DNA from: Prosapia bicincta
Lineage: Eukaryota > Arthropoda > Insecta > Hemiptera > Cercopidae
DNA length: 64,000 bases
Reading direction: 5' to 3'
Assembly (NCBI GenBank): GCA_036971475.1
Contig: JBAIZL010000005.1
Coordinates: 64,128,655-64,192,654, forward strand
The notes beneath the pieces were generated by a model, which was not told where the DNA came from, ran no database searches, and saw nothing but the letters and a program-made list of their open reading frames with translations. Shown one piece after another: positions 22,065 to 34,261 of this stretch (position 1 is its first letter; every line of letters begins with the position of its first letter). A program made the position numbers and the translations under genes.

Positions 22065-23179
22065 TTATATATATATATATATATATATAATGTGTGTGTG
22101 TGTGGGTGTGTGGGTGTGGGTGCGCGCGCGCGCGCGTGCGTGTATGTAAAAACATAGGACAGAAAAAGTTCTTTCTACGCTTGCGTTAGAAATCGGTAAC
22201 GTGATAAAGATTCGTAGCAAATTAGACTTTTTAATAAATAATTATTCCAGTTTCGATAACACTTATGGCTAGAAAATATTATTAATTGCATAATAAGCTA
22301 TTATTTTTAAAATGGTTTATTAATTAATATAAGTAGTTATTCTTCCAACACGAACAATTCCGAAGTCAACTGCGAATATTACGCTTGCAAAATTACGTAT
22401 TGAAAATCATATATTCGAGACTAAGCTTCACTAGCGCTATCTGTTGTTAAAACGTTTAGACGTTTACGAGGGTATGCCGAGGAAACCAGTCACATTTTCA
22501 AATTAAAATTTTATTTTTTGTTTACAATAAAAGACGAATTAACTTAAGTAAAGGTCTAATTTAATAGAAAGTCCTAATTTAATAATATATTGTCGATTTT
22601 TAACCCAAAGTTCTTGAGGGTTGGGGGGGGGCGATCGCCCCATCGCCCCCCTTGGATACGCGCCTGGATAAAGGCGTTAAGGTTACGCAGTTGCCTCATA
22701 TGTACGCTGTTGAACAATCAAAGATGTCAGGCATTAAAAAGAGCAAACTAACACTGTTATTCTTGTTAGTGTTTGAAAATGAAGATGGAAGTTTTCTCAA
22801 GAAAATCGATGAAGGCAGCAAAGAACAAGGAATTAGAAGTTGCCGTTTTCAAGCGGCTTTAACCATAACGTACTATAGGACACTTAACTTCGGCTCCGAT
22901 TCTTTGGGATGCAGCTACAGTCTTAGCTCAGAAACTTAGAAAAATAATATAGCCTAAAATTATAAGTTTCTTCTCCAATTAGCAACGTACATAAAATAAT
23001 TAATTAAAATTGACCATCTTCTCCAATTTGCAACATACATAAAATAATTAATTAATTAAAATTCACCATTTTTCCGAAAAAATTAATTATCCGAATTTTT
23101 GTGCATTCGAAATTGATTTGGTTAAATGGAGTTCTACTTTACATACGTATTAGAGTTTAAAAAATTGGTAAAAACCCCA

Positions 23180-23443
23180 ATACCACAAAAATAATAAAAA
23201 ATAACTAACATTACAACATAAGATTAAAACCTTATGTAAATTTCTATGGCCATGCCATCATATTCATATTACAAAATTACAATCTAGCATACAATAATTT
23301 ACAAACTAGACTGACAAAGATTGTAATTTTGTAACAGAACCCTCTGATGATGATGACGACATAGTCGTCGAATTGTACATAAGGGTTTAATCTTAGGTAA
23401 CTTGTAATATTAGTTATGTTTTATTATTTTGTGGTATTACTAT
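23180..23443. mobile_element. Penelope-like terminal structure with inverted arms and a hammerhead-like core
   Basis: About 60 bp inverted arms, 23180-23242 and 23375-23443, flank a unique middle. Next to the right arm lies CTGATGA (23344-23350), a strong stem II GACGAC/GTCGTC, GAA, then TTGTACAT. AACCCT (23338-23343) and AGGGTT (23382-23387) make a perfect 6 bp stem I directly at the core. The base after GAA is T instead of A, so self-cleavage is probably lost. No reverse transcriptase is visible. Confidence 0.45.
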
Positions 23444-23737
23444 TTTTTGCAATATTTTTATTGCGATCTATTGTACCACTGTGCTATTGATATTGTATAG
23501 AGATAAGAATGTTTTTAACATTTCACTATTACTACCTGAAAAACAGACTTTTATTTCACATAGGTGTTTAAGAACTTAAACTAAAAAACGTGAAATTAAA
23601 CTCTTTTGTCTCGATCAACTACATAAAGTAATGTATACCAAGTTTAAATAACATCCAAAAATAAGATACAAACTCTAGGTAAATATATCATAATGAACTG
23701 TTTTTATTGAAGTCTAAAAAAGATGTAATTTTCTTAC
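23444..23737. other. Non-coding stretch
   Basis: AT-rich sequence, probably part of the ZNG1 intron. Nothing recognised. Confidence 0.5.
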
Positions 23738-23861
23738 CTATAAAAATGAACCTGCAGCCACTGGTGTCAGATAACTCCGACTTGACGGGTTCAGAATCGT
23801 ACGTATCGTAGACGGCCTGTACTAGGAGTTGGTCCTTCTGTCCTTCTATACTCACCAGTCC
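23738..23861 (-). CDS. ZNG1: ZNG1/CBWD penultimate coding exon
   Basis: Minus-strand exon of 124 bp with acceptor GTGTGTTTGCAG and donor GTAAGAAAAT. It encodes GLVSIEGQKDQLLVQAVYDT, then YDSEPVKSELSDTSGCRFIF and IG, matching the C-terminal CobW domain of CBWD/ZNG1 proteins (GLVSI-x-D/Q…VQGVHELYD … FIGR). It ends one base into a Gly codon, completed by the exon at 7436-7518. Exons for the GTPase domain (GxxGxGKT, CxCC) should lie further in the 5' direction of the gene, at higher coordinates; I found none in the rest of the window, so they are probably beyond 64 kb behind large satellite-filled introns. Confidence 0.75.
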
Positions 23862-24360
23862 CTGCAAACACACAGAACATAGGTAGCGTACACAAACTGA
23901 TGACAAAAGTGATAATTTAAAATAAAAATGTCATAAACAGGTTTACAGATTATCCAAAATTTTAACTTAGAAAATTATATTAATATCACTAAAACACTAG
24001 TAAATATTTTACAACTTGCCTATAGTAGTACTTACTTATATTTGTTGAGGACGGTCGTTTCAGGAGATTTGTCCCATTGTCCACTCAGACCGTAACAGTC
24101 ACAGTCAACAACCTGGTTACGGTCTAAGTGGACAATGGCACAAATCTCCTGAAACGGTCGTCCTCAACAAATATAAGTAAGTGCTACTATAGGCAAGTTT
24201 GTGAAATATTTACAAGTGTTTTAGTGAAAACTAGTAGCTCACGTGAAGATGGAATCAATAAATATAAGTAAGTGCTACTATAGGCAAGTTTGTGAAATAT
24301 TTACAAGTGTTTTAGTGAAAACTAGTAGCTCACGTGAAGATGGAATCAACAAATATAAAT
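23862..24360. repeat. Long inverted repeat followed by a 91 bp tandem pair
   Basis: Arms at about 23988-24095 and 24116-24226 are near-perfect complements over ~105 bp, including GGAGATTTGTCCCATTGTCC and its partner. The right arm continues into a unit (GTGCTACTATAGGCAAGTTT onward) repeated once at 91 bp spacing to 24355. No coding capacity. Confidence 0.75.
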
Positions 24361-27320
24361 TATTATGTTTATAGCATTGTTCTTCACTGCTTATATCGTT
24401 CTTCATGTTTGTAACATCAATAGGTAATATTGCTCTTCATTGTTTATAACATTCGTTATGATTGTAGCTTCATTACAAAATATTTTTCTTCATTGTTTAC
24501 AAAGTTCTTCATGTTTGCAACATCAATAGGAAATATTGCCTTCGTTATGTTTGTAGCTTCATCATAAAATATTTTTCTTCTTTGTTTACAAAGTTCTTCA
24601 TGTTTGCAACATTAATAGGAAATATTGCTCTTCATTGTTTGTAACATTCGTTATGTTTGTTGCTTCATTATAAAATATTTTTCTTCATTGTTTATAACAT
24701 TCTTCATGTTTGTAACATCAATAGGAAATATTACTCTTCATTGTTTACAAAGTTCTTCATGTTTGCAACATCAATAGGAAATATTGCCTTCGTTATGTTT
24801 GTAGCTTCATCATAAAATATTTTTCTTCATTGTTTACAAAGTTCTTCATGGTTGCAACATTAATAGGAAATATTGCCTTCATTGTTTGTAACATTCGTTA
24901 TGTTTGTAGCTCCATCATAAAATATTTTTCTTCATTGTTTACAAAGTTCTTCATGTTTGCAACATCAATAGGAAATATTGCTCTTCATTGTTTGTAACAT
25001 TCGTTATGTTTGTAGCTCCATCATAAAATATTTTTCTTCATTGTTTACAAAGTTCTTCATGTTTGCAACATCAATAGGAAATATTGCCTTCGTTGTGTTT
25101 GTAGCTTCATCATAAAATATTTTTCTTCATTGTTTACAAAGTTCTTCATGTTTGCAACATTAATAGGAAATATTGCTCTTCATTGTTTGTAACATTCGTT
25201 ATGTTTGTAGCTTCATCATAAAATATTTTTCTTCATTGTTTACAAAGTTCTTCATGTTTGCAACATCAATAGGAAATATTGCCTTCGTTATGTTTGTAGC
25301 TTCATCATAAAATATTTTTCTTCTTTGTTTACAAAGGTCTTCATGTTTGCAACATTAATAGGAAATATTGCTCTTCATTGTTTGTAACATTCGTTATGTT
25401 TGTAGCTCCATCATAAAATATTTTTCTTCATTGTTTACAAAGTTCTTCATGTTTGCAACATCAATAGGAAATATTGCCTTCGTTGTGTTTGTAGCTTCAT
25501 CATAAAATATTTTTCTTCATTGTTTACAAAGTTCTCCATGTTTGCAACATTAATAGGAAATATTGCTCTTCATTGTTTGTAACATTCGTTATGTTTGTAG
25601 CTTCATCATAAAATATTTTTCTTCATTGTTTACAAAGTTCTTCATGTTTGCAACATCAATAGGAAATATTGCCTTCATTGATTGTATCATTCGTTATGTT
25701 TGTAGCTTCATTATAAAATATTTTTCTTCATCGTTTATAACATTCTTCATGTTTGTAACATCAATATTGCCTTCATTGATTGTAACATTCGTTATGTTTG
25801 TAGCTTCATTATAAAATATTTTTCTTCATCGTTTATAACATTCTTCATGTTTGTAACATCAATATTGCCTTCATTGATTGTAACATTCGTTATGATTGTA
25901 GCTTCATCATAAAATATTTTTCTTCATTGTTTACAAAGTTCTTCATGTTTGCAACATCAATAGGAAATATTTCCTTCGTTATGTTTGTAGCTTCATCATA
26001 AAATATTTTTCTTCATTGTTTACAAAGTTCTTCATGTTTGCAACATCAATAGGAAATATTGCATTCGTTATGTTTGTAGCTTCATCATAAAATATTTTTC
26101 TTCTTTGTTTACAAAGGTCTTCATGTTTGCAACATTAATAGGAAATATTGCTCTTCATTGTTTGTAACATTCGTTATGTTTGTTGCTTCATTACAAAATA
26201 TTTTTCTTCATTGTTTATAACTTTCTTCATGTTTGCAACATCAATAGGAAATATTGCCTTCATTGATTGTAACATTCGTTATGTTTGTAGCTTCATTATA
26301 AAATATTTTTCTTCATCGTTTATAACATTCTTCATGTTTGTAACATCAATATTGCCTTCATTGATTGTAACATTCGTTATGATTGTAGCTTCATTACAAA
26401 ATATTTTTCTTCATTTGTTTACAAAGTTCGTCATGTTTGCAACATAAATAGGAAATATTGCCTTCATTGATTGTAACATTCGTTATGTTTGTAGCTTCAT
26501 TACAAAATATTTTTCTTCATTGTTTACAAAGCTCTTCAAGTTTGCAAAATCAGTAGGAAATATTGCCTTCATTGATTGTAACATTCGTTATGTTTGTAGC
26601 TTCATTACAAAATATTTTTCTGCATTGTTTATAACATTCTTCATGTTTGTAACATCAATAGGAAATATTGCCTTCATTGATTGTAACATTCGTTATGTTT
26701 GTAGCTTCATTACAAAATATTTCTCTTCATTGTTTATAACATTCTTCATGTTTGTAACATCAATAGGAAATATTACTCTTCATTGTTTGTAACATTCGTT
26801 ATGTTTGTAGCTTCATTACAAAATATTTTTCTTCATTGTTTATAACATTCTTCATGTTTGTAACATCAATAGGAAATATTGCCTTCATTGATTGTAACAT
26901 TCGTTATGTTTGTAGCTTCATTACAAAATATTTTTCTTCATTGTTTATAACATTCTTCATGTTTATAACATCAATAGGAAGTATTACTCTTCATTGTTTG
27001 TAACATTCGTTATGTTTGTAGCTTCATTACAAAATATTTTTCTTCATTGTTTTTTTAACATTCTTCATGTTTGTAACATCAATAGGAAATATTGCCTTCA
27101 TTGATTGTAACATTCGTTATGTTTGTAGCTTCATTACAAAATATTTTTCTTCATTGTTTATAACATTCTTCATGTTTGTAACATCAATAGGAAATATTAC
27201 TCTCCATTGTTTGTAACATTCGTTATGATTGTAGCTTCATTACAAAATATTTTTCTTCATTTGTTTACAAAGTTCTTCATGTTAGTAACATCAATAGGAA
27301 ATATTGCTGTTCATTAATTT
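24361..27320 (+). repeat. ~53/106 bp satellite array
   Basis: About 3 kb built of two related half-units: TTCATTGTTTACAAAGTTCT… CAATAGGAAATATTG and TTCATTGTTTGTAACATTCG… CATAAAATATTTTTC. Half-units are about 53 bp, the dimer about 106 bp, with a shortened ~89 bp form where one half is truncated. Variants such as TCATCATAAAAT versus TCATTACAAAAT are clustered (the first early, the second after 26.4 kb), indicating local spread. Short open frames within it are by-products of the period. Confidence 0.9.
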
Positions 27321-29779
27321 GTAAAATAGAAATAGTTTTAACGAATTAATTAAACGTAAATAGCTTATTATGAAATACTTTTTGCTATAAAAATAATATT
27401 CTAATGTTTTAGTCAATCAAAAAAAACATAGTTATTTAGTAAATATTGCCATCGTATGTCTGTATTCTGTGAACTATTACAATAAATTGGATTACTATAA
27501 TAATAAAATGAATCTGACGTCATATACTTAGGGCCCTGACTGAATCTTGTTGTAATGCCTCTAAAGGTGTAGGCATCTTGGTAACCGAAATGTACATCAG
27601 GTTAAAATAACAAATATTTTCGGTTAGAGATTTTCATTATTATTTAACCGCACAGTTTATTCTAAATAATTAGTGATTTTATACTATATTTGCAATACCA
27701 AGCCTATCTTTGCGGTACTGCCTCACAGGATATTGGGAGAGCATTTACAGAGGCTCCAATAAATAATGGGTCTATCTCACATATGTTGTATTACACTCAT
27801 AGACAACTCTTTTCCTCCAAGCTATCTGTAGTCAACCTGTTGAAACATGGGTAAAACAAGGGATGCGTTACCGGTTTTACCCCTACACGGCTCTTCTGGT
27901 GTTTCAGAAGGGGTTTCTGGTCGTAAACCGGAAACAGAGCTGTTTTTTCATTGCGTCTCGTAGCTATCTTGTATTTCATTTTATTTAGATGGGTATATTT
28001 AATTTTTCTTTCTAATTTTTTCAAATTTGTCCAATAAAAAACATACTTCAGAATATATTCGTACAATTATTCAATAATGTTGTCTTACATTTATTATTTT
28101 TTTTTTACTTTTTATTATCTGAAGATAATGTATCGAATCATTCAATTTCTCACTGTCACTTCTGTTACACTAAAACGCTATCAGTCCACTTTCCCTTGGA
28201 CGAAACAATTAAGCGGTGATTTTAACCAAAACAGATGCAGACAGATTGGGCAGAAATCCAGCACACTAGGCCTGGTTACAATAGCAACGCCGCCCAAGCT
28301 GATTACATTTTGATTAACAGATCAAACGAAATAATCTCGCTTGACGTTCGGTTTGGCGCCGGATACGCGACTAACAGCTGGTAGTTCCGTTTTGACGCCG
28401 ACTTTACAGTAGAGGATATTTCATTACGGGAAAAGAACAAAGGTTAGAACGAAATGTAATGAAATTAAAAGTGGATTTTTTGCGGCGTCAAGTGATCGAG
28501 TTTTAATGAACGTTTACCGCTTGTTTTGGATAAGTAATTAAAAATCGATTTGTTGAAATTTGCTTTGTTAAATAAATTACCTAATTTTAAAACTCAATAC
28601 TCAGAATTCGCATTGTGATTGCTTCTAGTCGATGTTTTCAGTTCGTCGTCACTCTAAAATATCGCCATTATACAATACCACATTACATCACTGGTTCGTA
28701 CGTATTTTTTTTCAAAGATACTTGAAAAATATTTTATTTTCTACTTCTGTCTAAATTACGTTGTGGAATTGTAAGAAATATTACCGATAATGACGAAAAA
28801 ATGGTTATCTGTATACGTGAGACTTATACCAACACACTACCGAAAACCGTGCAACAGTTGAAAACAACTTGGTAAGCTCCGTAATACAGAAAACTATAGT
28901 CTTTATGATGTAACCTGTCGTGTGGGCCGAGGCTGGCCTGGACGTGCTTCATCACTTGCAGCCGGCCGCAGCTTTTTTCTTAATGAATCACTTACTAGCA
29001 TCCCAAACAAGTAATTTAACTTCCTGCCCTAATTAAAATTTTAAAATTTCTGAAGGAAACAAAGGCCGAGTTACAGTTTATTCGGTGTCATGCTCCTGCC
29101 ACACTATGAGTAATGCAGCGTTTACACTCTTAGGAGTTACACACCAGGCGTGTCTTAACGCCAGTCTAATTACTCTGGCGGATCTCCTCTGCCTCTATTG
29201 GATTCCATCGAATTCTGCAGCGGATCAAAGCATTCTTTTCCTCCTAAATAGGTAGGCAACGTGTTTATTCAAGATCAAACTAATTTTACTTAGTTTATTG
29301 ATAGAACCCTCCCCGGTCATCACAAAGAGGCTGCTCTGTGTATTAAACATTCCACAGACACCCGTCCCTCTGGGGTGTGAAACGGTGCATGGATAAATTT
29401 TACACTTCCTCTCCCACTCACACCCCTATTAGCTTTACTTACGGCCTAATATCAAACACTCTAGGGTGACTCAAACATATTGATCCGGTCCCACTTCCTG
29501 CTTTAATATCCATCCAGCCGTTATCACGATCTTGTTTCGTCTGCTTGTGTGTTTATCATTAACAAATTATAAACGCTGCCTAAATCAATAAACACTTGAT
29601 GGCACGCGCAGTAAAACCTCTATACTTCTTTAACATTTGAACACCTTTTATGAAGATTGTTTATCAAAGGTGTTGATTAGGATGCTCTTAAATTACCAAC
29701 GGCACGGTAAATGTGGAATGTAAGCCCCTTTTATAGCTGAATTAAAATTTCAGCAGGACTGCTTCACACTCACTTAAAA
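27321..29779. other. Non-coding stretch with a degenerate hammerhead-like motif
   Basis: No gene supported. At 27538-27602 an imperfect hammerhead-like arrangement occurs (CCTGACTGA … CGAAATGTACATCAGG). 28268-28336 is related in inverse orientation to 36785-36838 (CAACAGATCAAACGAAAT ends). The rest is AT-rich unique sequence. Confidence 0.45.
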
Positions 29780-32464
29780 GTGCCTCCCATCAAACACCTC
29801 CTCCGACATTTAGCAACAAAGTTCTACACACGCACATACAACATCCACGCTCATTTCATCATGGCAAAGATACGACCCCACCCACGACACACAAAGACGG
29901 TCGCTGTCCTCACTGACCGCCAAACTCTAACCGTAATACAAACAATAAAAATATACATACTAATAGATTCTCCTTCACAGTTATGCTTCACAGGTGACCC
30001 AGGAGAACATCCCCAGGGTCGTAGCTTAGCCCCACGAAAGTACTAATTTGATTGCATGCCTTTTCAGTTTCGAGTAGGCAGCAGAAGAAGAGGTGCATGC
30101 CATTCCTGCCATAGACTCACTAACAAGGTATTTGTACGGTAATACCCCTCCTTATCCCTTAGCATAAGGTGATCCAAACCCCCAAGAGTTCTTGCATGAT
30201 CTGTCGTTGGATTTTTCCTGGCAGGGTTTCCTTCTTGTCAGGTTTTTTCCTCCCGGTCTTAGCGTGAAACCTACCGTACGGTTTCATTTCACTATCTTCT
30301 GATTCTCCTTGGAAAGAGCTTATAAGCTTGGTACATGGGCAGTCAGTCACTCGCGGTAGGGATACTAACCGCATGCGCATGTGAGACGGAGGTAGCTCGC
30401 TAGAGGTTGGCTGCCACCAGGGCTAGATGGGTTTTGGGGGCCCAGACCCGGGTTGAAAAAATATCTGCACAGGTGATGCTCACATCCCCTACCAGCTGAT
30501 TTTAAGCCCTGCCTTGAAGTTACCAATCCTTAATTTCACAATTCATTCCTTTTTTGACGATAGTCACATTGTTGAACTAATAAAATAAATAATAAATAAA
30601 CGTTTATATAATAAATACATTATTCCAAAATTGAGTATAAATAATCATGAACACCAGCTACAATCATATAGGAAAGTATATTATTCACAGTAAGTTAAAG
30701 CTCGATATAGTTTCACTATTAAATCCATTTGTAACAAAAACTCGTGTTTTAGCATACTGTTTGCTGATTAGTACAGTGTTTTGTTTTAACAAACATTGTT
30801 AAAGTAAAACGTTTGCTATGCCTTAGTCAAAGGTTTGCTAAGATATTTTAAAATCGTTTAATTATGTTTTCTTTAACCCTAACTTACATGTATTCACGGC
30901 GAACGCTTTATATTACACGAGAAATTAAACTACCTAAAACCTACATTGAATGTTAAAACAATCGGCAAATAAAGTCCAGGCTGAACGTTACCCAATGAAG
31001 CAAACAACCCCATATAGGGCTACGAGTAGCTGGGTCGGAAACGTGTCCCATGAGTCATGTTGACGATGCGGAAGAAAATCTGCATTTTATTGCAAGGCGG
31101 AGCTAAGTTGAAAATATTTGAACACCTTTAGTGGAAGGAATGTATAAAAGGCAGAGATCGAGTATTGCAACAATGCAATTGAACCCGGAAAACACGTCGA
31201 CCCTGAATGTGTATTTTTAATGTTCATGATCTGAAATGTAAACGTTTTTAGAATTTAATTTCTATATTTTCCTCGGTCTTAGTCACAACAGTTTGTTGTG
31301 ACTTAATGTTTTGACCAACAAGCCTTCAAACGGTTAAAATTATATTTTTCCCCTTCAACCCAGATTAAAGTTCCATTTTTTTCCTTGAGGTTTCTTAAAC
31401 GCTCTGAACATCATCACTATTAAATAAATAACACAACCCCCATCTAATACAATAACATTTTAAAGTATTTTAAACCCATCCTCTCCAGACGTAAAACGAA
31501 CATCAAAAATGGTTCGGGGTTGGATTTTTGTTCCTTCTGATAATGGTTGCTTTGCAAATGAAATATACATATAGACGGTGTTCCAAAATACCAATCTCCA
31601 CACTTTCTGCAGGTCATTCTAACCCTAGTGTTACGTACTTTTCTTTAAATTAAGTATAATTTAAAAACCATTGTAAATGCTTCAGAGAGGAACTCCTTAT
31701 CGGCCAACCTTTGTCCCTTGCAAGGTTCGGTACGACACAGTTCTATTCAAGACGTCGATCAAACGACATCCCTCCCGTCAATCTCGACGTGACTTAGTTG
31801 CGTACGTTCTAAGCCAGACTCGGTCTTAGACGCATTTTTCTCCCGTTACGTGATGTAACGTAGTTTTGTTACGCCTCTCTCCCGTTACGATACGTTTTCT
31901 TTTGTTTCTCCCGTCGTGTGACGAAGAAATTTATTAGCCTGTAACAGCGACTATTTTGAATTATATATTATTTTCTTAGTGTTAGTTAGGTAAGGGATAA
32001 GTGCGTGAAAGGGTGCACCCGAACAACTTTCCGTCATCCAACAGGAAGAACTAGTGGTGTGACTTCGCCCAGTAAGGTACGTGCGATATCTGTTCACTCT
32101 TTCAATTATTGTGTCTCTAATGGTCTTCCGGAAAACTATATAAACTGAAGTTACTGTACAACATCTTACAGATACGTAATTTGATCTAACCAACCATTTA
32201 CGTAACCTTTTGGTCCGACGGGCCGGATGTGCCATTACATGGCAAAAAAAATATTTAACACCTATAAACCAGATATTTTTAAGGAATAATTTAACATTTT
32301 TTATTACCTAATTTTCCTGTCTATCAGGTAGAAATTTTAAAATCGATTTTAAACAAACTTCCCGAACACATAAATTCATATACGAAAACATGATATATGT
32401 TTGTTACAACCAAACAGCCAAAACAACGTACAAATCAATCAAAATCAATGTGTATTTTGATTAA
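29780..32464. other. Non-coding stretch, two codon-like remnants
   Basis: 30159-30380 (minus) reads SEMKPYGRFHAKTGRKKPDK and onward with plausible codon use, and 31951-32235 (minus) reads a Cys/Arg-rich 94-residue frame. I recognise neither; both could be transposon debris. 31700-31930 has a repeated TCTCCCGTTACG word. No host exon found. Confidence 0.35.
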
Positions 32465-34166
32465 TGCAAAGCTTGTTGCTGTTTGCCTGTGAGTAAAAAG
32501 TCAATTGCAGGAGAAATTAAACTTAATTTTATTCGAAAGTCCTCTTCAACACTTGGTAGTTTGTTTTTATACCTTTATATACAACAGTTCAGAAAAATCA
32601 CTTACACAAGTAACTAGTGACAAACAGCATCAAAAAAAGCTTAGCTTTCCGGAAGAGCATTGGATACTCGGATTTACACCTGATGCAGAAGACGATTGAT
32701 GATTTCTCTTTAAAAACATCTATCATGGAACTCTCTTATGTTAAACCGATAAATTTGTCCTGCAGTTCTAACGCATTTGGTACGGTTCCTGCAATAGGAC
32801 TTCTGATCTAGTCAAGTTTGGAATATTCTTCAAACGTTGAATTAAAACGTTTTTGTAGAGGTCGCAAGTGCAGAATTATATCAACACCTCTGGCGTTGGA
32901 GATACATAATTTTCTTCCAAAAATGATGACGCAGTGTAGGAAATGCTGAGATATTTTTCTTCTATATTTGCGAACATAAAAGGACTAACCCTTTCTTGAA
33001 AGAGTTTAGTTTGTCATTGGTTGTGAAGGGTGTTGTATTTGCTTTCTGAAGACTCATGTTCAGCGTGTTGAGTCTATCAAACATTCCAGCTGGATATCTC
33101 GACAATCTTCTTCATTACAGAAACCGGGTTTCTCACTATTTTTTCAGTTAGAAGCATGCAAACTTCTAAGCTCAGTTCGAAGTGACGGGTAAAAGATCTT
33201 ACTTCTGTAGGCAAGATCAGAGTTTTGAACTTGATACTCATATCTTCAGTTTAAAGGAGAATAATCTTGAATTAAGAGCCCCAGCCTTTATGAAGTTAGT
33301 AACGTTCACAGTATCTGATAAAACGGAGGTCAGATTTTCCGGGGTGCCTTCTCATCTAATACTTCCCGGTGGATTACACAATGTGTACTTCAGCACTCAC
33401 GAGCAACTTTCTTTATTTTTACTGCTAGTCTTGTCAATTTTCCTGACCTAACTGTTGCTCCATCTGTGTGTTAACCAATACACTTTGACCAAGGATTACC
33501 TATTTTGAGAACATATTCAACTATCATGTTAAAAATGAGTTCAGCTGTAGTGTTAAATTCGAGTGGTTTGCAAAACTACACTTTTCTATAATTCTTCATG
33601 AAATCAAATCGTACAAATACAAGTGGCTGTGCCATGTTTGTTATGTCCGTGCTTTCAGCTGCTTGAAGTGTAAAATACGTGCATTCTTCAAGTTTTAAAC
33701 AGAGTTGTTGTTCAATTTTGAAAGACATATCGGCATTTCGCTATTTTATTGTATTGTTTGACAATGGTATTTTTTTAACTTCTCTGGCTGCCTTGTCACC
33801 TAAAACAGCTTGGACCATATCCACATCATTGTATGAGGCTTTCCATCTTTTGCAATCCTATAACTATTAACGTGTTTATTAAGTTAGTATCAGTATTTAC
33901 AAAGCTTGTTACAAAGCTTATTTTCTTCCTTGAAATAAGTAGATTTTTTTTTAAAACTCAATCGGCTTACCAACCAAATCAGAGTGCTTTGTGTTTTGGT
34001 GACGCATCAGCAGAGAAGGTTTTATACTTTGGTTTGAAAGTGTTTGGAAAAAAAATACGGTGATAAATGGATTGACGCTGTTTCCGTGCCAAACTATGCA
34101 ATAAAACCACACTGTAAGTAGATCGGTCGTATTTACTATTGTCTTACGGTCTAGCTTCTTTAACAT
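32465..34166 (-). pseudogene. ZBED5/SCAND3-like hAT-derived gene, decayed
   Basis: Minus-strand remnant with segments in the right order. BED-finger end at about 33950-34060 (NQSIKPSLLMRHQNTKHSDL). Then VQAVLGDKAA and KIPLSNNTIK at about 33740-33810. The hAT catalytic-region marker at about 33610-33680 reads LQAAESTDITNMAQPLVFVR, with Ala where the usual DESTD motif has its first Asp. Then LNTLNMSLQKAN at about 33010-33080, and the hATC dimerisation end (KLSLISPAID) at about 32480-32540. Frames change several times, so it is not functional. The family includes domesticated transposases and young hAT copies; here it is most simply a dead transposon gene. Confidence 0.75.
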
Positions 34167-34261
34167 TATCCTTGAAGTCCCAGGGTTAACCAGAAATCGC
34201 TTCGTAGTTTTTATAGAAGCACAACTAAATCACACACAACAGTTAGTGACGCTAACCACAT

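Larger units (their letters stand above)
21707..22666 (-). mobile_element. hAT-like element (960 bp) nested in the Tigger transposase
   Basis: Terminal inverted repeats CAGGCGCGTATCCA and TGGATACGCGCCTG are perfect over 14 bp and flanked by a direct GATAAAG (21700-21706 and 22667-22673). Removing the element and one copy of this target restores the Tigger reading frame exactly. A hAT C-terminal dimerisation remnant lies on the minus strand at about 22146-22263. hAT elements usually duplicate 8 bp; 7 bp are exact here. It contains a large inverted duplication at 21810-22064 not seen in copy 1. Confidence 0.8.
21388..23139 (+). mobile_element. Tigger/pogo-like DNA transposon, interrupted by a hAT element
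   Basis: Ends are CAGTAGAACTCC at 21388 and its complement GGAGTTCTACT(T) at about 23128-23139, flanked by TA on both sides as for Tc1/mariner/pogo elements. The transposase N-terminus starts at ATG 21634 with a stop at codon 6, runs through a helix-turn-helix, is interrupted at 21707-22666, and resumes in register (GVKVTQLPHMYAVEQSKMSG, then ENEDGS) up to about 22858, where a frame change and stop end it. Only ~100 residues of a normal ~500-residue transposase remain, so this is an internally deleted remnant. A 50-odd bp tandem pair lies at about 22972-23075. Confidence 0.8.

Noticed and set aside
25563..26792. Phe-rich open frames
   Set aside because: Products of the 53/106 bp satellite period.
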